A stretch of DNA of 64,000 nt from Psychrobacter sp. Cmf 22.2 (GCF_001921745.1 NZ_MRYA01000001.1:1-64000); one strand, 5' to 3'; positions 20,003 through 32,949 are shown, counted from the first letter of the stretch. The notes: generated from the letters alone by a model not told the origin. A program made the numbers and translations.

Positions 20003-22396
20003 ATGACAGTACGCAATAATAGGGTAATGGCGATGAGTAACCGTATGTCTTCTGCCTTTGCAATACCTGCGTTGGCAATCAGTATGATTGCCATTAGTAG
20101 TACAGCTTATGCAGTAGAGCGTATCAACAACGTCTCTGTAGTACAGACTGCACCTGCGGTAACTCAGCTGCGTCTAGGATTCAATGGTGCGCCAGTACTG
20201 CCTGCAGCTTATCAGCTGAATGATCCTAGTCGTTTAGTTTTGGATTTTGAACAAGTGCAAAATGGTCTAGCCAGCAGATTTAGCAATTACAATATCGGTA
20301 TGGTCAATGATGTCACAACGTTGAGCAATGATAGTACCACACGTTTGATTGTGGGATTAAAGCAGAGCGGCGACTATACGACTGCTGTTGATGGCAATGA
20401 CTTACTCCTTACTATTACTGATCCAAATCGTGTAGTGCCCAATAGCCCAACTATAGCTACTGTACCTGTTACTACAGCCTCTAGAGCTTTAACAAAACCA
20501 AATACTACTCTGATTAACGACAATGCGCTTACTACGACAGCGATTGTGACACCTATTGTCGAAACCAGTAGCGTTGGAGTCACCCCTGTAGTTACCGGCT
20601 CAGAAGTCATCAAGGTGCAAGCGCCTACTGATACTATGGTTGTTCGTGTTAACCCATTATTAGATCCGAGGCTGGCTTCATCGCAAGTTAGCAAACAATA
20701 TAGTTATGATGGTCTGAGTGCATTGAATTTTACTGCGGGCAGTAATGGTGGCGGTAACGTTAGTATTGTCCTTGCCAACGAGGCCATTCCAGTAGATGTA
20801 CAGCGCCAAGGTAACAAGTTGGTGGTACGTATGACTGGCAGCACAGTACCTCGGAATTTATTGCGTCGTTTAAACATCAATAGTGGTCTTGTAGATAGTG
20901 TTGATACTAAAAACCAAGGTCAAAGTGGTGTTATTACGATTAACATGACTGGTGATTATGAGTATCAAGCATATCAGTCTGGTAATCAGCTAAATATCAG
21001 CATTAGCACACCTGAGTTATTGCGTGAACCGACGCTTGAAGAAAAGGTCTATAGTGGCGAAGCACTATCTATGGAATTTCAAGATGTTGAGATTCGTAGC
21101 GTACTAGATATTCTAGCGCAATTTACTGATATGAACATTGTTGCTAGTGACTCAGTTAGTGGTAGTATCACACTTCGTCTCATCAACGTGCCTTGGGACC
21201 AAGCCCTTGATATTATTCTAAAAAGTAAAAATTTAGATAAGCGAGAGAACGGTAATGTTATATTAATCGCGCCGTCTATTGAACTGGCAGCGCAAGAGGC
21301 CCAAGAGCTTGAAGCTCAACAAGCTGTCGAATCCTATGCACCATTACGCACTGAGTATATACGTTTAAGCTACGCCAAAGCACAAGATGTGTTCAACCTT
21401 ATCTCTCAAGGAAGTGGTCCATCTGGCGGTAGCTCAACCAGTAGTCGCGTAGAAGATAGCAACAGCTTGTTGTCCAATCGCGGTACGGTAACGATTGATG
21501 AGCGTACCAATACACTAATCGTCAAAGATGTGGCTGATAGTATTGAAAATATTCACAGACTTATTAGTAAAATTGATATTCCAGTACGTCAAGTTATGAT
21601 TGAAGCGCGCATTGTTAGTGCCTCTGATAGCTTTAGTAAAGAGATCGGTGTACGGTGGGGAATTTTATCTAATGGTGCAGCCAATAACCGTAACTTACTG
21701 GTCGGTGGTAGCAATCAAACTCTATGGGACCTTAAAGACTTCGATGTGGAGACGACGACAGTCAATGGTCAGACCGTCTCTTATCCTTCCTATGATATCA
21801 GTCGTCCTGACAATCTAAACGTCGATTTGGGGGTGGCGAATCCTGCAGGGAGCATTGCTTTTGGTCTACTGGCTATGTCAGATATTATGCTAGATTTAGA
21901 GTTGTCCGCACTGCAAGCAGACAACCGCGGTGAGGTTATTTCTACTCCTAAAATCTTAACTGCTGATAAACAAACGGCCAAGGTTTCATCTGGTACACAA
22001 ATTCCTTATCAAGAAGCGTCAGCTAGCGGGGCAACATCTACCAGCTTTAAAGAAGCAGCGCTAAGCTTAGAAGCTACGCCAAATATTACACCTGATGGCA
22101 AGATCGGCTTGCAGTTAATGATTACTAATGGCACGCCAACGATCATCAATAATCAGGTTGCTATTGCAGAAGACTCTATCTCTACCAATGTGATTGTAGA
22201 AGATGGACAAACCATCGTACTTGGAGGCGTCTTCAAAAACCGTGTCTCTAATGGCGTGGATAAAGTTCCATTCTTAGGAGACTTGCCTTATATTGGTCGC
22301 GCATTCCGTAAAGACGTCCGTAGCAACGCAAAAGAAGAGCTGCTTATTTTTGTCACCCCAAAGCTTATCAATGATGGTATTAGCCGTTTGGATTAG
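20003..22396 (+). CDS. pilQ: Type IV pilus secretin PilQ
   Basis: PilQ forms the outer-membrane pore through which the pilus passes. The 797-residue product has a signal peptide cleaved near AYA/VER, two AMIN-type peptidoglycan-binding modules in the first 340 residues, the STN/N0 domain (MEFQDVEIRSVLDILAQFTD) and an N1 domain. The secretin domain ends VPFLGDLPYIGRAFR and ELLIFVTPKLI. GAGGA lies 7 bases before the ATG. It ends the pilMNOPQ operon with a terminator 26 bases downstream. Confidence 0.96.
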   Translation: MTVRNNRVMAMSNRMSSAFAIPALAISMIAISSTAYAVERINNVSVVQTAPAVTQLRLGFNGAPVLPAAYQLNDPSRLVLDFEQVQNGLASRFSNYNIGMVNDVTTLSNDSTTRLIVGLKQSGDYTTAVDGNDLLLTITDPNRVVPNSPTIATVPVTTASRALTKPNTTLINDNALTTTAIVTPIVETSSVGVTPVVTGSEVIKVQAPTDTMVVRVNPLLDPRLASSQVSKQYSYDGLSALNFTAGSNGGGNVSIVLANEAIPVDVQRQGNKLVVRMTGSTVPRNLLRRLNINSGLVDSVDTKNQGQSGVITINMTGDYEYQAYQSGNQLNISISTPELLREPTLEEKVYSGEALSMEFQDVEIRSVLDILAQFTDMNIVASDSVSGSITLRLINVPWDQALDIILKSKNLDKRENGNVILIAPSIELAAQEAQELEAQQAVESYAPLRTEYIRLSYAKAQDVFNLISQGSGPSGGSSTSSRVEDSNSLLSNRGTVTIDERTNTLIVKDVADSIENIHRLISKIDIPVRQVMIEARIVSASDSFSKEIGVRWGILSNGAANNRNLLVGGSNQTLWDLKDFDVETTTVNGQTVSYPSYDISRPDNLNVDLGVANPAGSIAFGLLAMSDIMLDLELSALQADNRGEVISTPKILTADKQTAKVSSGTQIPYQEASASGATSTSFKEAALSLEATPNITPDGKIGLQLMITNGTPTIINNQVAIAEDSISTNVIVEDGQTIVLGGVFKNRVSNGVDKVPFLGDLPYIGRAFRKDVRSNAKEELLIFVTPKLINDGISRLD

Positions 22397-22421
22397 GGTT
22401 GTTTTGTTTACAGGTCACAAG

Positions 22422-22459
22422 CCATAAAAAAGCGAGCCTAAGAGCTTGCTTTTTTATGG
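22422..22459 (+). terminator. Terminator after pilQ
   Basis: CCATAAAAAAGCGAGC pairs with GCTTGCTTTTTTATGG (16 bp, one G-U, loop CTAAGA). The T run lies inside the right arm. Confidence 0.85.
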
Positions 22460-22563
22460 TCTATAATTTAATAAAATCTAATTTTACTGATAATAAACCC
22501 AGCTCATTACTAGCCAGAATAACGATGACGTTGTATGATGGTTAATTTATCTGAGTGAGTGCT

Positions 22564-23199
22564 ATGTTGGAGGAATTGCCATCGGTATTCTTAGTTGGGC
22601 CGATGGGAGCGGGGAAAACCACTATTGGCCGGTTGCTAGCTAAGCAGCTAGGACGAGAGTTTGTGGACAGTGACTGGTATATCGAGTCACAAACAGGTGC
22701 TGATATTGCTTGGATATTCGCAAAAGAAGGCGAAGTAGGGTTTCGGGCACGTGAGACACGAGCAATCGATGAGTTGACTCAGCGTCAGCATATCGTTCTT
22801 GCAACAGGTGGCGGCGCGGTTATGGGCGCTGACAATCGAAAGTTTTTGCATCAGCGCGGTATTGTGGTTTATCTAAATGCACCTGTAGATGTACAAATGG
22901 CACGCACTGCTAAAGATAAGTCGCGTCCATTATTGCAGCAACCCAATCCTAGAAAAATACTACAAGATTTGTATAGCATTCGCGATCCACTATATAGACA
23001 AGTGGCACATATTGTATTGCCGACTGGTCATACTTATCCTCGGCATATGGTCAATCAGCTGTTACAGCAGTTGAAGAGTTTTTTGGTGTCTGTAGGTACA
23101 GATTTAGAGTCAACAACACCAAAAGAGCAAGTAACAGCTGGCAGCCAAGCAGAGACCAGAGTACAGACGGATTCATTGCCAAAGCGGCCTATAGATTAG
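22564..23199 (+). CDS. aroK: Shikimate kinase AroK
   Basis: AroK phosphorylates shikimate in the chorismate pathway. The Walker A motif GPMGAGKTTIG, the shikimate-binding DSDWYIE and FRARETRAI, and ATGGGAVM are all present. The product (211 residues) is about 35 residues longer than usual. The extra is a polar C-terminal tail (STTPKEQVTAGSQAETRVQT) with no recognisable domain. The start is uncertain: I prefer the ATG at 22564 over the GTG at 22555, and neither has a strong ribosome site. It precedes aroB, as in most gammaproteobacteria. Confidence 0.93.
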   Translation: MLEELPSVFLVGPMGAGKTTIGRLLAKQLGREFVDSDWYIESQTGADIAWIFAKEGEVGFRARETRAIDELTQRQHIVLATGGGAVMGADNRKFLHQRGIVVYLNAPVDVQMARTAKDKSRPLLQQPNPRKILQDLYSIRDPLYRQVAHIVLPTGHTYPRHMVNQLLQQLKSFLVSVGTDLESTTPKEQVTAGSQAETRVQTDSLPKRPID

Positions 23200-23259
23200 G
23201 AGTGCTTTATACCATCTGGTAATGAGCCGCAAATGGGCATATTAAATACAGGAACTTTT

Positions 23260-24342
23260 ATGGCAGCGCCATTATTTAACGCAGAATTGATAGTTCACAC
23301 TCAAAGCCATGATTATCCGATAGCTATTGCCGAGCAGTGCGATATAGCCACAAGCATTGCGCCTTATATTAATGGTCAGCAAGTATTGATTGTGACTAAT
23401 GATACCGTTGCGCCTTTATATTTGCAGCGGTTACAAGAACAGTTAGCAGAATCATTTACCGTAGCTGTTTGCACACTTCCTGATGGTGAGCAGTATAAAA
23501 ACCAAGATAGTATCAATCAAATTTATGATGTCTTGATGGCACAGCATTTTAATCGTGATGTAACCTTAGTAGCTCTTGGGGGCGGCGTCATTGGTGATAT
23601 GACTGGGTTTGCAGCAGCAAGTTTTATGCGCGGCGTAGATTTTATCCAAATCCCGACCACGTTATTGTCGCAAGTAGACTCAAGTGTTGGCGGCAAAACT
23701 GGTATCAATCATGCGCAAGGTAAAAACATGATTGGCGCTTTTTGGCAGCCACAAATGGTGCTGGCTGATATGAGCACCCTCAAAACTTTGCCTGCGCGAG
23801 AGCTATCGGCAGGGCTCGCTGAAGTCATCAAATATGCATTAATTATGGATATCAAGTTTTTAGAATGGCTTGAGGTAAATCTACCTGCCATGATGCAGCT
23901 GGATCTGGCAGTACTTGGAGCGGCTGTAAAGCGCTGTTGTGAGTACAAAGCAGCCGTAGTGGCGCAAGATGAAAGAGAAGCTGGTATGCGAGCTTTGCTC
24001 AATTTTGGTCATACTTTTGGCCATGTGATTGAGACTCACGAAGGTTACGGTAGTTGGCTCCATGGTGAGGCCGTTGCCGCGGGCATGGTACAAGCGGCTC
24101 AGCTATCACAAATGATGGGCTGGCTAAGTGAAGCTGATGTGGCGCGGATCAAGCGCGTATTGTTGCTTGCTAACTTACCAATTGACCCTCCACCTATCAC
24201 TGTTGATACGGCTTTAGAGCTTATGGGTCATGACAAAAAGGTGAAAGGCGGACAAATTCGTCTAATTTTGTTAAAATCAATAGGGCAAGCTGTGTTGACA
24301 GATGATTTTGATACGCAGCTACTTAACAATGTCTTATCGTAG
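23260..24342 (+). CDS. aroB: 3-dehydroquinate synthase AroB
   Basis: AroB converts DAHP to 3-dehydroquinate, the second step of the shikimate pathway, using NAD and a metal ion. The core motifs [19 protein letters not shown] and [13 protein letters not shown] are present, as is the metal-binding [12 protein letters not shown] with [10 protein letters not shown] chose the ATG at 23260 because CAGGA lies six bases before it, which gives 360 residues against 362 in E. coli. An ATG nine codons upstream has no ribosome site. Confidence 0.96.
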   Translation: MAAPLFNAELIVHTQSHDYPIAIAEQCDIATSIAPYINGQQVLIVTNDTVAPLYLQRLQEQLAESFTVAVCTLPDGEQYKNQDSINQIYDVLMAQHFNRDVTLVALGGGVIGDMTGFAAASFMRGVDFIQIPTTLLSQVDSSVGGKTGINHAQGKNMIGAFWQPQMVLADMSTLKTLPARELSAGLAEVIKYALIMDIKFLEWLEVNLPAMMQLDLAVLGAAVKRCCEYKAAVVAQDEREAGMRALLNFGHTFGHVIETHEGYGSWLHGEAVAAGMVQAAQLSQMMGWLSEADVARIKRVLLLANLPIDPPPITVDTALELMGHDKKVKGGQIRLILLKSIGQAVLTDDFDTQLLNNVLS

Positions 24343-24434
24343 ACCACACTTATAACTATAGCGTAAGTCGTTAAGTATCTAAGTCAATATAGTTTTATCA
24401 ACATGCTTTACCCTATTTTCCCAAGGAAACACCC

Positions 24435-25526
24435 ATGGTCTCATCGAGCTCAACGACTCGTTCAAAACACACGTCATATCGCAGGCAGGCTTTGATGTGG
24501 CTGATGATGACTTTACTTTTAGGGGTCTTAACAGCATTGCTTTGGATGTTTAGTCAAACTCCTGCTATCGGTGCCAAAATTGAAAACGCGCCAATATCCG
24601 CGCCAGAAACACTCAGCACTGAGCTCAAGCAACCCTTATCTGTCGAAGCGTTGCATGAGCTTGATAACGACGTACAACCGATTAACTTTGAAGATACCAT
24701 TCGTGATTTGCGCAACTATCCTGATGAGTTTAAAGACAAGCGCTATTTGCTAGCTAATAAAGGCAAATGGACTGTGCAAGTTATGAACGTAGCAGAAAAT
24801 GAAGTCATTACCAGTTATCTAGAAGGTCGTGATGATCGTAAAAAGTTCTCGTACTTTCGTTACCGCGATGACAACAATCAACTGCGCTATATGTTGATTT
24901 ATGGACTGATGAGTAGTCCGCAAGAAGCAGTAGGAGCGGCTAAGTTGGTTGATTTTGGTTTGCCAGCTGAAGTGCGTGTCTTGCCAGAAGAAATCAGCCG
25001 CTATGTCGGTATTGTCGATAATTATGAGCGTCCTGGACCTATTAAAGATCTGAGCACGAGGCGTTCAAGATCTGTCAGGTTGCAGCCAACTGAGCGTGAA
25101 GTACCTGTTCGCAAGACAGATGAAAGTTTAGACAGCAACGGAGCTGGGAGTCAAGGGACCAATAACAGTACGGCTGAAAGTATCCGTCAATCAGAGGATA
25201 CCTCTGCAACTTTGGCAGTTAACGAAGAGCGTACCGTGATTACTGAAGGTGAAGGAAGTAATTCAACACCTACCGCTAAAAACGAAGACAATACGCGTAA
25301 CTCTGAGTCAGAAACCAAAAGCTTACCAGTGGTTCCGACGCCAAAACCACCAAGTGCGGCAAATAGCAGTGAGAGAAACAATACCAGTTCAGGGGCTGGT
25401 AATAAGAGCGCCAATAACGAAACCGTTAAAAGCCCTAATGCTGAACCAGCTAAGAACAACAACGCGGGAGCCGCTAAAAACAACAATGATAGTATTAAAG
25501 AGCTGATAGAAGAGAAAACTGACTAG
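24435..25526 (+). CDS. SPOR-domain membrane protein (DamX-position protein)
   Basis: A bitopic inner-membrane protein of 363 residues. It has a short cytoplasmic N-terminus, one transmembrane helix (about 18-41), a linker and a SPOR-type domain at about 110-200 (GKWTVQVMNVAENEVITSYL; LRYMLIYGLMSSPQEAVGAA). SPOR domains bind denuded septal glycan, so a division-site role is likely. The last 150 residues are polar low complexity rich in Asn, Ser and Lys. Its place after aroKB matches damX in E. coli and the SPOR protein of Pseudomonas, but the domain order (SPOR internal, tail C-terminal) differs. Confidence 0.8.
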   Translation: MVSSSSTTRSKHTSYRRQALMWLMMTLLLGVLTALLWMFSQTPAIGAKIENAPISAPETLSTELKQPLSVEALHELDNDVQPINFEDTIRDLRNYPDEFKDKRYLLANKGKWTVQVMNVAENEVITSYLEGRDDRKKFSYFRYRDDNNQLRYMLIYGLMSSPQEAVGAAKLVDFGLPAEVRVLPEEISRYVGIVDNYERPGPIKDLSTRRSRSVRLQPTEREVPVRKTDESLDSNGAGSQGTNNSTAESIRQSEDTSATLAVNEERTVITEGEGSNSTPTAKNEDNTRNSESETKSLPVVPTPKPPSAANSSERNNTSSGAGNKSANNETVKSPNAEPAKNNNAGAAKNNNDSIKELIEEKTD

Positions 25527-25570
25527 CATTTTATAAGATGATCCATGGTGCTTTTATCACCATTTGATAT

Positions 25571-25602
25571 GCCTGCAAGACGCAAGTTTTGCAGGCTTTT
25601 CT
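25571..25602 (+). terminator. Terminator after the SPOR-domain gene
   Basis: GCCTGCAA and TTGCAGGC form an 8-bp stem with a 10-nt loop, followed by TTTT. Confidence 0.75.
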
Positions 25603-26471
25603 ATGGCGATTTGACAAAGGATTTATTGGTCAGCTTGGAGAGTCGCTGTGTTTTAGATGTTGATTATCAATAATAGACCAATAACGGATATAACTCATTT
25701 TAAGATAGCAAAAGTATATGGCGAATAAAAAATAACTCAGCAGTATTTTATAAGTATTTTTAATACTCTTAGTTACGTGCTTTAATACTAAAAGTTTGAA
25801 ATCATTCTTAATACCATAATTAAATTAATTAATAGAAAAGACTAGATTTTTCTACAATCATTAACTAATATGAATATGGGTGACGCTCTGTAGAGTTACT
25901 GTAAAGCAGCTATTTTGGTTGGCATCTGTTTTATGCTGTTGTAGCAAGCTGTTATGGTAATGTCGTTGCTTCAAGCGTAGTGACTGACCATTTATATTAA
26001 GTTTATAAAAAATGGTAGTACAATTTCTCTTATCCTCCTCCTTCCTAAGGTTGTTAAGGCGCTTGAATGCAAAGTGTCTGATATTCAAACTCAATTGAAA
26101 ACCGTGTTTTTAGGCTTTCAACCAGTCAGTTGTTGATCGATATATGTGTCATATTGATGCTTATAACTAAAAGCTATAAATAGCTGCAAAGCAAAGAACA
26201 ACGTGCTAATGCTTTAACGCTTAGCATTTCATCGACGCTCTTATCTTGCTCCTATTAATGCTTAACAGCCGTCTATTTAGTAGCCTGTATTTAAATAAAT
26301 GCGACAGTGATGAGTATTTTGTCACTTTCAAAGCGCTAAAACCTATTGTTAATCGCATCATTTATTTATCCGGAAATATGAGTATTTATCATTAACCCGT
26401 TCTGCCTACGGTATTCAGCCTATGTTCTGCATTGGATACATATGCTGCCCGTTCACTTAAAAGGACTCGCC
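25603..26471 (+). promoter_or_regulatory. Long AT-rich region upstream of gltB
   Basis: About 870 bases without a convincing gene; a 77-codon minus-strand ORF (25861-26094) has no ribosome site or family resemblance. This length is unusual beside the compact operon spacing nearby. It must hold the gltBD promoter and may hold a long leader or a small RNA, but I could not pick out a convincing promoter or fold. Confidence 0.4.
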
Positions 26472-29400
26472 ATGTCAATGATTTCCTCCCATACGCATTT
26501 GGCCACGCCAGATGACTTCTCTGATAACTGTGGTTTTGGTTTGATTGCTCATATTGAGGGTCAAGCCAGCCATGATCTGGTCAAGACCGCTATTCATAGC
26601 TTAAGTTGTATGACCCATCGCGGCGGTGTTGCTGCCGATGGTAGAACTGGTGACGGTTGTGGACTACTATTAGCAACGCCTACTGATTTCTTTCAAAAGG
26701 TCGCCACCGAGCAGCAGCTTGTGCTCAATGACAATTTCGCTGTCGGTATGGTCTTTGTCAATGTAGATGACGACAAAGCCCAGCATAGCCAGCAAATACT
26801 TTCTGAAGAGATTACTGCACAAGGTTTAGATGTGGTTGGCTGGCGTGATGTGCCACTTGATTTGAGTATTGTCGGTGAGATTGGCCGTGAAACATTGCCT
26901 GATTTTAAGCAAGTGTTTGTCAATGCGCCTGATGACTTGGCTGCAGATGATTTTAATCGTAAGTTGTTTGTGGCACGTAAAAAAGCAGAGCAACGACTGG
27001 TTGATGATGAGCTGTTTTACGTATGCTCGTTGAGCTCTCAGACGATTATCTATAAAGGGTTGGTAATGCCATCAGATTTGCCAGCGTTCTTTTTGGACTT
27101 ACAAGATGAACGTTTGGCGTCCCATATCGTCGTATTTCATCAGCGTTTTTCAACCAACACCTTACCGCGCTGGCCCCTTGCGCAGCCGTTCCGCTATCTG
27201 GCTCACAATGGTGAGCTCAACACCATTACGGGTAACCGCAACTGGTCAGAGGCACGTACACCAAAGTTAAAATCAGAAAAATTGCCAGACTTAAATGAGT
27301 TAACGCCATTGGTCAATCGCACAGGCTCAGACTCATCGAGCTTAGACAATATGCTTGAGGTGCTGATGTCAGGCGGTATGAATCTTTTTCATGCCATGTC
27401 GATACTTGTGCCCCCAGCTTGGCAAAATGTCGATAGCATGGACATGGACTTGCGCGCGTTTTATGAGTTTTACTCGCAGCATATGGAGGCGTGGGACGGT
27501 CCAGCGGGTCTTGTGATTCAAGATGGACGCTATGCAGTCTGTATGCTTGATCGTAATGGTTTACGACCCTCACGCTGGGTCACGACCAAAAACGGCTATA
27601 TCACGGTTGCCTCTGAAGTGGGCGTTTGGGACTATGATCCTAAAGATGTGCTAGCAAAAGGACGCGTAGGCCCAGGTCAGATGCTGGTTATTGATACGTT
27701 AACTGGTCAAATTTTAGATACTAAAGCCATTGCTACTTTACTCAAAAAAGCGCACCCGTACCGTAAGTGGCTGCGTGAAGAAGCAACACGTATTCGCGAT
27801 GATGAACGCTTAGAAGAAGAGATAGCAGCGCAGGCATGTCGCGGTGACACTTTAAAAGCACTGCAAAAAATGTATCACATTACCAATGAAGAGCGTACTG
27901 AAATTATTCGTCCCAATGCCGAAAATGGTCAGGAGCCTGTCGGTTCGATGGGTGATGATACGCCAATGGCGGTGTTATCGCAGCAAATTCGCCATGTTGG
28001 AGATTTCTTTCGTCAGCAGTTTGCACAAGTAACCAACCCGCCGATTGATCCACTGCGTGAGTCAATCGTCATGTCGTTGCAAACGTGTCTTGGTGCTCAA
28101 ACCAACGTATTTGCGCCATCAGAAAAAGACGCGCACCGTATTATTTTATCGTCGCCAGTATTATCAGCTAGCAAAATGCAGCAGCTTGAAACCTTGGATG
28201 ATCCAGCGTTTAAAATGGCGCGTATTGATCTAAACTATGATCGTACGTTAGAGCTGTCTGAGGCTATCAACGCTATTTGTGAAGAGGTGGCACGCGCTAT
28301 CCGTGCTGGTCATACGTTGATTGTGTTGTCGGATAAAAATATTAATGCGGATAAAGTACCTGCCAATGCCATAATGGTGACAGGCGCGGTGCATCATTAT
28401 CTGATTGCCCAAGGTATCCGTACTGATGCCAACTTAATCATCGAGACCGGTCTGGCACGTGATTCGCATCAAGTAGCGGTATTAATTGGCTTTGGCGCGA
28501 CCTGCATCTACCCATACTTGGCGTACGACGTCATTGATGATTTGGTCGCAACGGGTGAGCTGCTTGGCGATCCGATTCAAGCACGGGTAAATTTTCGTAA
28601 AGGCTTGGATAAAGGCTTACTAAAAATCCTATCAAAAATGGGCATCTCCACCATCGTCTCTTATCGCGGTGCACAATTATTTGAAGCCGTTGGTCTCTCA
28701 GAAGAAGTGGTGAGTTTATGCTTTAAAGGCGTGCAAAGTCGCATTAAAGGCGCTACCTTTGCCGATCTGGCAGCGGACCAAGCGCAATTAGCGGCCAATG
28801 CCTTTAAACGCCGTGCACCACTTGATCAAGGTGGCTTGCTAAAATTCGTCTTTAATAAGGAATACCACGCCTTCAATCCTGACGTAATCAATAGCTTACA
28901 TACAGCAGTTCGTACTGGTGACTACGACAATTATCGTCAGTATGCCGACTTGGTTAATAGTCGTCCGATCGCGACCTTGCGTGATCTGCTGCAACTAAAA
29001 ACGGATAACAGTATTGATGTCAATGAGGTCGAAGATACTGCAAAGATTTTAACTCGCTTTGACTCCGCTGGTATGTCATTAGGGGCGCTATCGCCCGAGG
29101 CGCATGAATCAATCGCCATGGCAATGAATACTATTGGTGGCCGTTCAAACTCAGGGGAGGGCGGTGAAGATCCAGTACGTTATGGCACGCTGCGTAACTC
29201 AAAAATCAAGCAAGTGGCCTCTGGGCGTTTTGGCGTTACGCCTGCGTACTTGCGTTCAGCAGAAGTCATGCAGATCAAAGTCGCGCAGGGTGCCAAACCG
29301 GGCGAGGGTGGTCAGCTGCCAGGCGGCAAGGTTAATGCCTTGATTGCCCGTCTGCGTTACTCTGTACCTGGAGTGACACTCATCTCACCGCCGCCGCATC

Positions 29401-30935
29401 ATGATATTTATTCTATTGAAGATCTTGCTCAGCTGATCTTTGATTTGAAACAAGTTAATCCAGATGCCTTGGTATCAGTTAAATTGGTCTCGCGTCCAGG
29501 CGTTGGTACTATCGCAACAGGTGTGGCAAAAGCTTACGCCGACTTGATTACCATCTCAGGGTATGATGGCGGTACCGCAGCCTCACCACTGTCCTCTATT
29601 CATCACGCCGGCTCGCCATGGGAGCTGGGTCTGGCTGAGACGCATCAGTCGCTACGTGTCAATGGTCTACGCGATAAAGTGCGCGTACAAACTGATGGCG
29701 GTCTCAAAACAGGCCTTGATGTGGTAAAAGCCGCTATTCTTGGAGCAGAAAGCTTTGGTTTTGGTACCACACCGATGATTGCGGTTGGTTGTAAATACTT
29801 GCGTATTTGTCATCTAAACAACTGCCCGACAGGGGTTGCCACGCAAAAAGCTAAGTTACGTGACGAGCACTTTATTGGTGAGGCTGAAATGCTTATCAAT
29901 TTCTTCAAATTTGTGGCAACTGAAACGCGCGAATGGCTCGCCGCTCTTGGTGTACGTAGCATGGAAGAACTGGTCGGGCGTACAGATTTGCTCGACGTAT
30001 TAGAGGGCAATACCGACAAACAGCGTCATCTAGATTTAACGCCATTATTGTTTAGTCATCCTGCCAGTAGCGGTAAAGCGCAAACTTGTCAGGTTGAGCG
30101 TAATGAGCCGTTTGATAAAGGCTTGCTGGCTGAGCAGATGATTAGTGATATGCTGATTAATATCCGTAAAGGTAGTGGCGGTGATTATAGCTACTATGTC
30201 GGTAATTGTGATCGCTCTATCGGCGCGCGTATCTCCGGTGAGATTGCGCAAGTATGGGGCAATCTTGGCATGAGTGATATGCCAATTAAACTGCATTTGA
30301 CGGGTACTGCAGGGCAAAGCTTAGGCGTTTGGAATGCAGGTGGCTTGCACATTGAGCTTGAAGGTGATGCCAACGATTACGTCGGTAAAGGCATGGCAGG
30401 CGGTGAGATTGTGATTTATCCGCCAAAAGACTCAAGCTTTAGCGCACAAGAGACTGCTATTATTGGTAATACCTGTCTCTATGGTGCAACAGGCGGCAAG
30501 CTATACGCGGCAGGTACAGCAGGCGAGCGTTTTGGGGTACGAAACTCTGGCGCTCACGCGGTCATTGAAGGCACAGGCGATCACTGCTGTGAGTATATGA
30601 CAGGTGGCATTATTACTGTTCTTGGACGCACTGGTCTTAACTTCGGTGCGGGTATGACGGGCGGTTTTGCTTATGTACTTGATATGGAAGGCGACTTCTT
30701 TGATCGCTGTAACCATGAGCTGATTGACTTAAACCGCATATCGAGCGAGCAAACTGAAGAACATCGTATTCATTTGCATCAAGTCATTGAAGCTCATGTG
30801 GATAAGACAGGTAGCGCCTGGGGTCAGACGATATTGGCTGATTTTGAGCATTATGTTCGTAAGGTATATTTGGTTAAACCCAAAGCGGCCAACATTGCAA
30901 CATTGCTTAAGACCACAACGGCTGATCCACAATAA
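26472..30935 (+). CDS. gltB: Glutamate synthase (NADPH) large subunit
   Basis: GltB makes two glutamates from glutamine and 2-oxoglutarate. The product has 1487 residues. A 19-residue propeptide precedes the catalytic Cys20 of the Ntn-type glutaminase domain ([11 protein letters not shown]). The central domain and the FMN domain follow, then the 3Fe-4S cluster ligands in [12 protein letters not shown]. The C-terminal part is the beta-helix domain of repeated glycine motifs. I moved the start to 26472, where AAGGA lies 7 bases upstream. It is followed by gltD. Confidence 0.98.
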   Translation: MSMISSHTHLATPDDFSDNCGFGLIAHIEGQASHDLVKTAIHSLSCMTHRGGVAADGRTGDGCGLLLATPTDFFQKVATEQQLVLNDNFAVGMVFVNVDDDKAQHSQQILSEEITAQGLDVVGWRDVPLDLSIVGEIGRETLPDFKQVFVNAPDDLAADDFNRKLFVARKKAEQRLVDDELFYVCSLSSQTIIYKGLVMPSDLPAFFLDLQDERLASHIVVFHQRFSTNTLPRWPLAQPFRYLAHNGELNTITGNRNWSEARTPKLKSEKLPDLNELTPLVNRTGSDSSSLDNMLEVLMSGGMNLFHAMSILVPPAWQNVDSMDMDLRAFYEFYSQHMEAWDGPAGLVIQDGRYAVCMLDRNGLRPSRWVTTKNGYITVASEVGVWDYDPKDVLAKGRVGPGQMLVIDTLTGQILDTKAIATLLKKAHPYRKWLREEATRIRDDERLEEEIAAQACRGDTLKALQKMYHITNEERTEIIRPNAENGQEPVGSMGDDTPMAVLSQQIRHVGDFFRQQFAQVTNPPIDPLRESIVMSLQTCLGAQTNVFAPSEKDAHRIILSSPVLSASKMQQLETLDDPAFKMARIDLNYDRTLELSEAINAICEEVARAIRAGHTLIVLSDKNINADKVPANAIMVTGAVHHYLIAQGIRTDANLIIETGLARDSHQVAVLIGFGATCIYPYLAYDVIDDLVATGELLGDPIQARVNFRKGLDKGLLKILSKMGISTIVSYRGAQLFEAVGLSEEVVSLCFKGVQSRIKGATFADLAADQAQLAANAFKRRAPLDQGGLLKFVFNKEYHAFNPDVINSLHTAVRTGDYDNYRQYADLVNSRPIATLRDLLQLKTDNSIDVNEVEDTAKILTRFDSAGMSLGALSPEAHESIAMAMNTIGGRSNSGEGGEDPVRYGTLRNSKIKQVASGRFGVTPAYLRSAEVMQIKVAQGAKPGEGGQLPGGKVNALIARLRYSVPGVTLISPPPHHDIYSIEDLAQLIFDLKQVNPDALVSVKLVSRPGVGTIATGVAKAYADLITISGYDGGTAASPLSSIHHAGSPWELGLAETHQSLRVNGLRDKVRVQTDGGLKTGLDVVKAAILGAESFGFGTTPMIAVGCKYLRICHLNNCPTGVATQKAKLRDEHFIGEAEMLINFFKFVATETREWLAALGVRSMEELVGRTDLLDVLEGNTDKQRHLDLTPLLFSHPASSGKAQTCQVERNEPFDKGLLAEQMISDMLINIRKGSGGDYSYYVGNCDRSIGARISGEIAQVWGNLGMSDMPIKLHLTGTAGQSLGVWNAGGLHIELEGDANDYVGKGMAGGEIVIYPPKDSSFSAQETAIIGNTCLYGATGGKLYAAGTAGERFGVRNSGAHAVIEGTGDHCCEYMTGGIITVLGRTGLNFGAGMTGGFAYVLDMEGDFFDRCNHELIDLNRISSEQTEEHRIHLHQVIEAHVDKTGSAWGQTILADFEHYVRKVYLVKPKAANIATLLKTTTADPQ

Positions 30936-31007
30936 CTTGCGATTCGCTAAGGTTTAATTACACATTTAAGAGATTACCTCTCACTGCGCTGATATTGTAG
31001 GTAGGTA

Positions 31008-31065
31008 AGTGACAGTATTAATAGGTCTATTGACCTAATGTAGACGGCACACGTCAACTGTCACT
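31008..31065 (+). other. Structured gltB-gltD intergenic element
   Basis: AGTGACAGT (31008-31016) and ACTGTCACT (31057-31065) are perfectly complementary. They enclose a second perfect hairpin, TAGGTC/GACCTA (31022-31037). No T tract follows. It may stabilise gltB mRNA or set subunit ratio; this is inference. Confidence 0.45.
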
Positions 31066-31098
31066 ACCCACTATAGAAAGCCCTATATAGAAGAGTAA

Positions 31099-32526
<1,428 letters not shown>

Positions 32527-32624
32527 CTTTTAAAACAAGTCCTCTATGTAAAAATGCGGTAAGTATCGAAGAGTAAGTAAGTACATAAGTTTTGTCTATT
32601 TTGTACCCGCGTGCTTTGACCTTT

Positions 32625-32665
32625 AACGTCTTTTATCTTTTAATAGATAAAAGGCGTTATTTTTT
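32625..32665 (+). terminator. Terminator after gltD
   Basis: AACGTCTTTTATCT pairs with AGATAAAAGGCGTT (14 bp, one G-U, 6-nt loop), followed by ATTTTTT. Confidence 0.88.
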
Positions 32666-32728
32666 GATGGTGAGTGAAGAGTTATAGTTAATTCACTCTA
32701 AAAATGTTATGGCAAAGCTGATATAAAT

Positions 32729-32796
32729 TTTTGCAGCCTCTGTCTGCGCAGGCACAGCAAGCAAGAAAATTTCTATCGGCTTTGCCTACAGATAAA
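32729..32796. repeat. Possible dispersed intergenic repeat
   Basis: A GC-richer block in an AT-rich spacer. It contains CTGTCTGCGCAGGCACAG, which is partly self-complementary (CTGCGCAG core), and further on CTATCGGCTTTGCCTACAGA. Its composition differs from the flanks and it looks like a short dispersed element. A genome-wide search was not possible. Confidence 0.3.
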
Positions 32797-32800
32797 ATAC

Positions 32801-32830
32801 ATGACACTTTTAGTTAGTATTGACTATATT
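32801..32830 (+). promoter_or_regulatory. Candidate promoter of the FUSC-family gene
   Basis: ATGACA (32801-32806, 5/6 match), an 18-base spacer and TATATT (32825-32830, 5/6 match) lie 120 bases before the start. Confidence 0.4.
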
Positions 32831-32949
32831 AAATAGTAGCTGTCCGATCCATGGCTACGTAGCCAATCATCATCCAATTAATACTGTCTATTAAAGTTCT
32901 CTATTATTGTTATTTTTAGATTTTTATTATATAAAAAGAGTGATTCCAA

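Noticed and set aside
25861-26094. 77-codon minus-strand ORF upstream of gltB
   Set aside because: No ribosome site, odd composition and no resemblance to any family; probably chance in AT-rich DNA.
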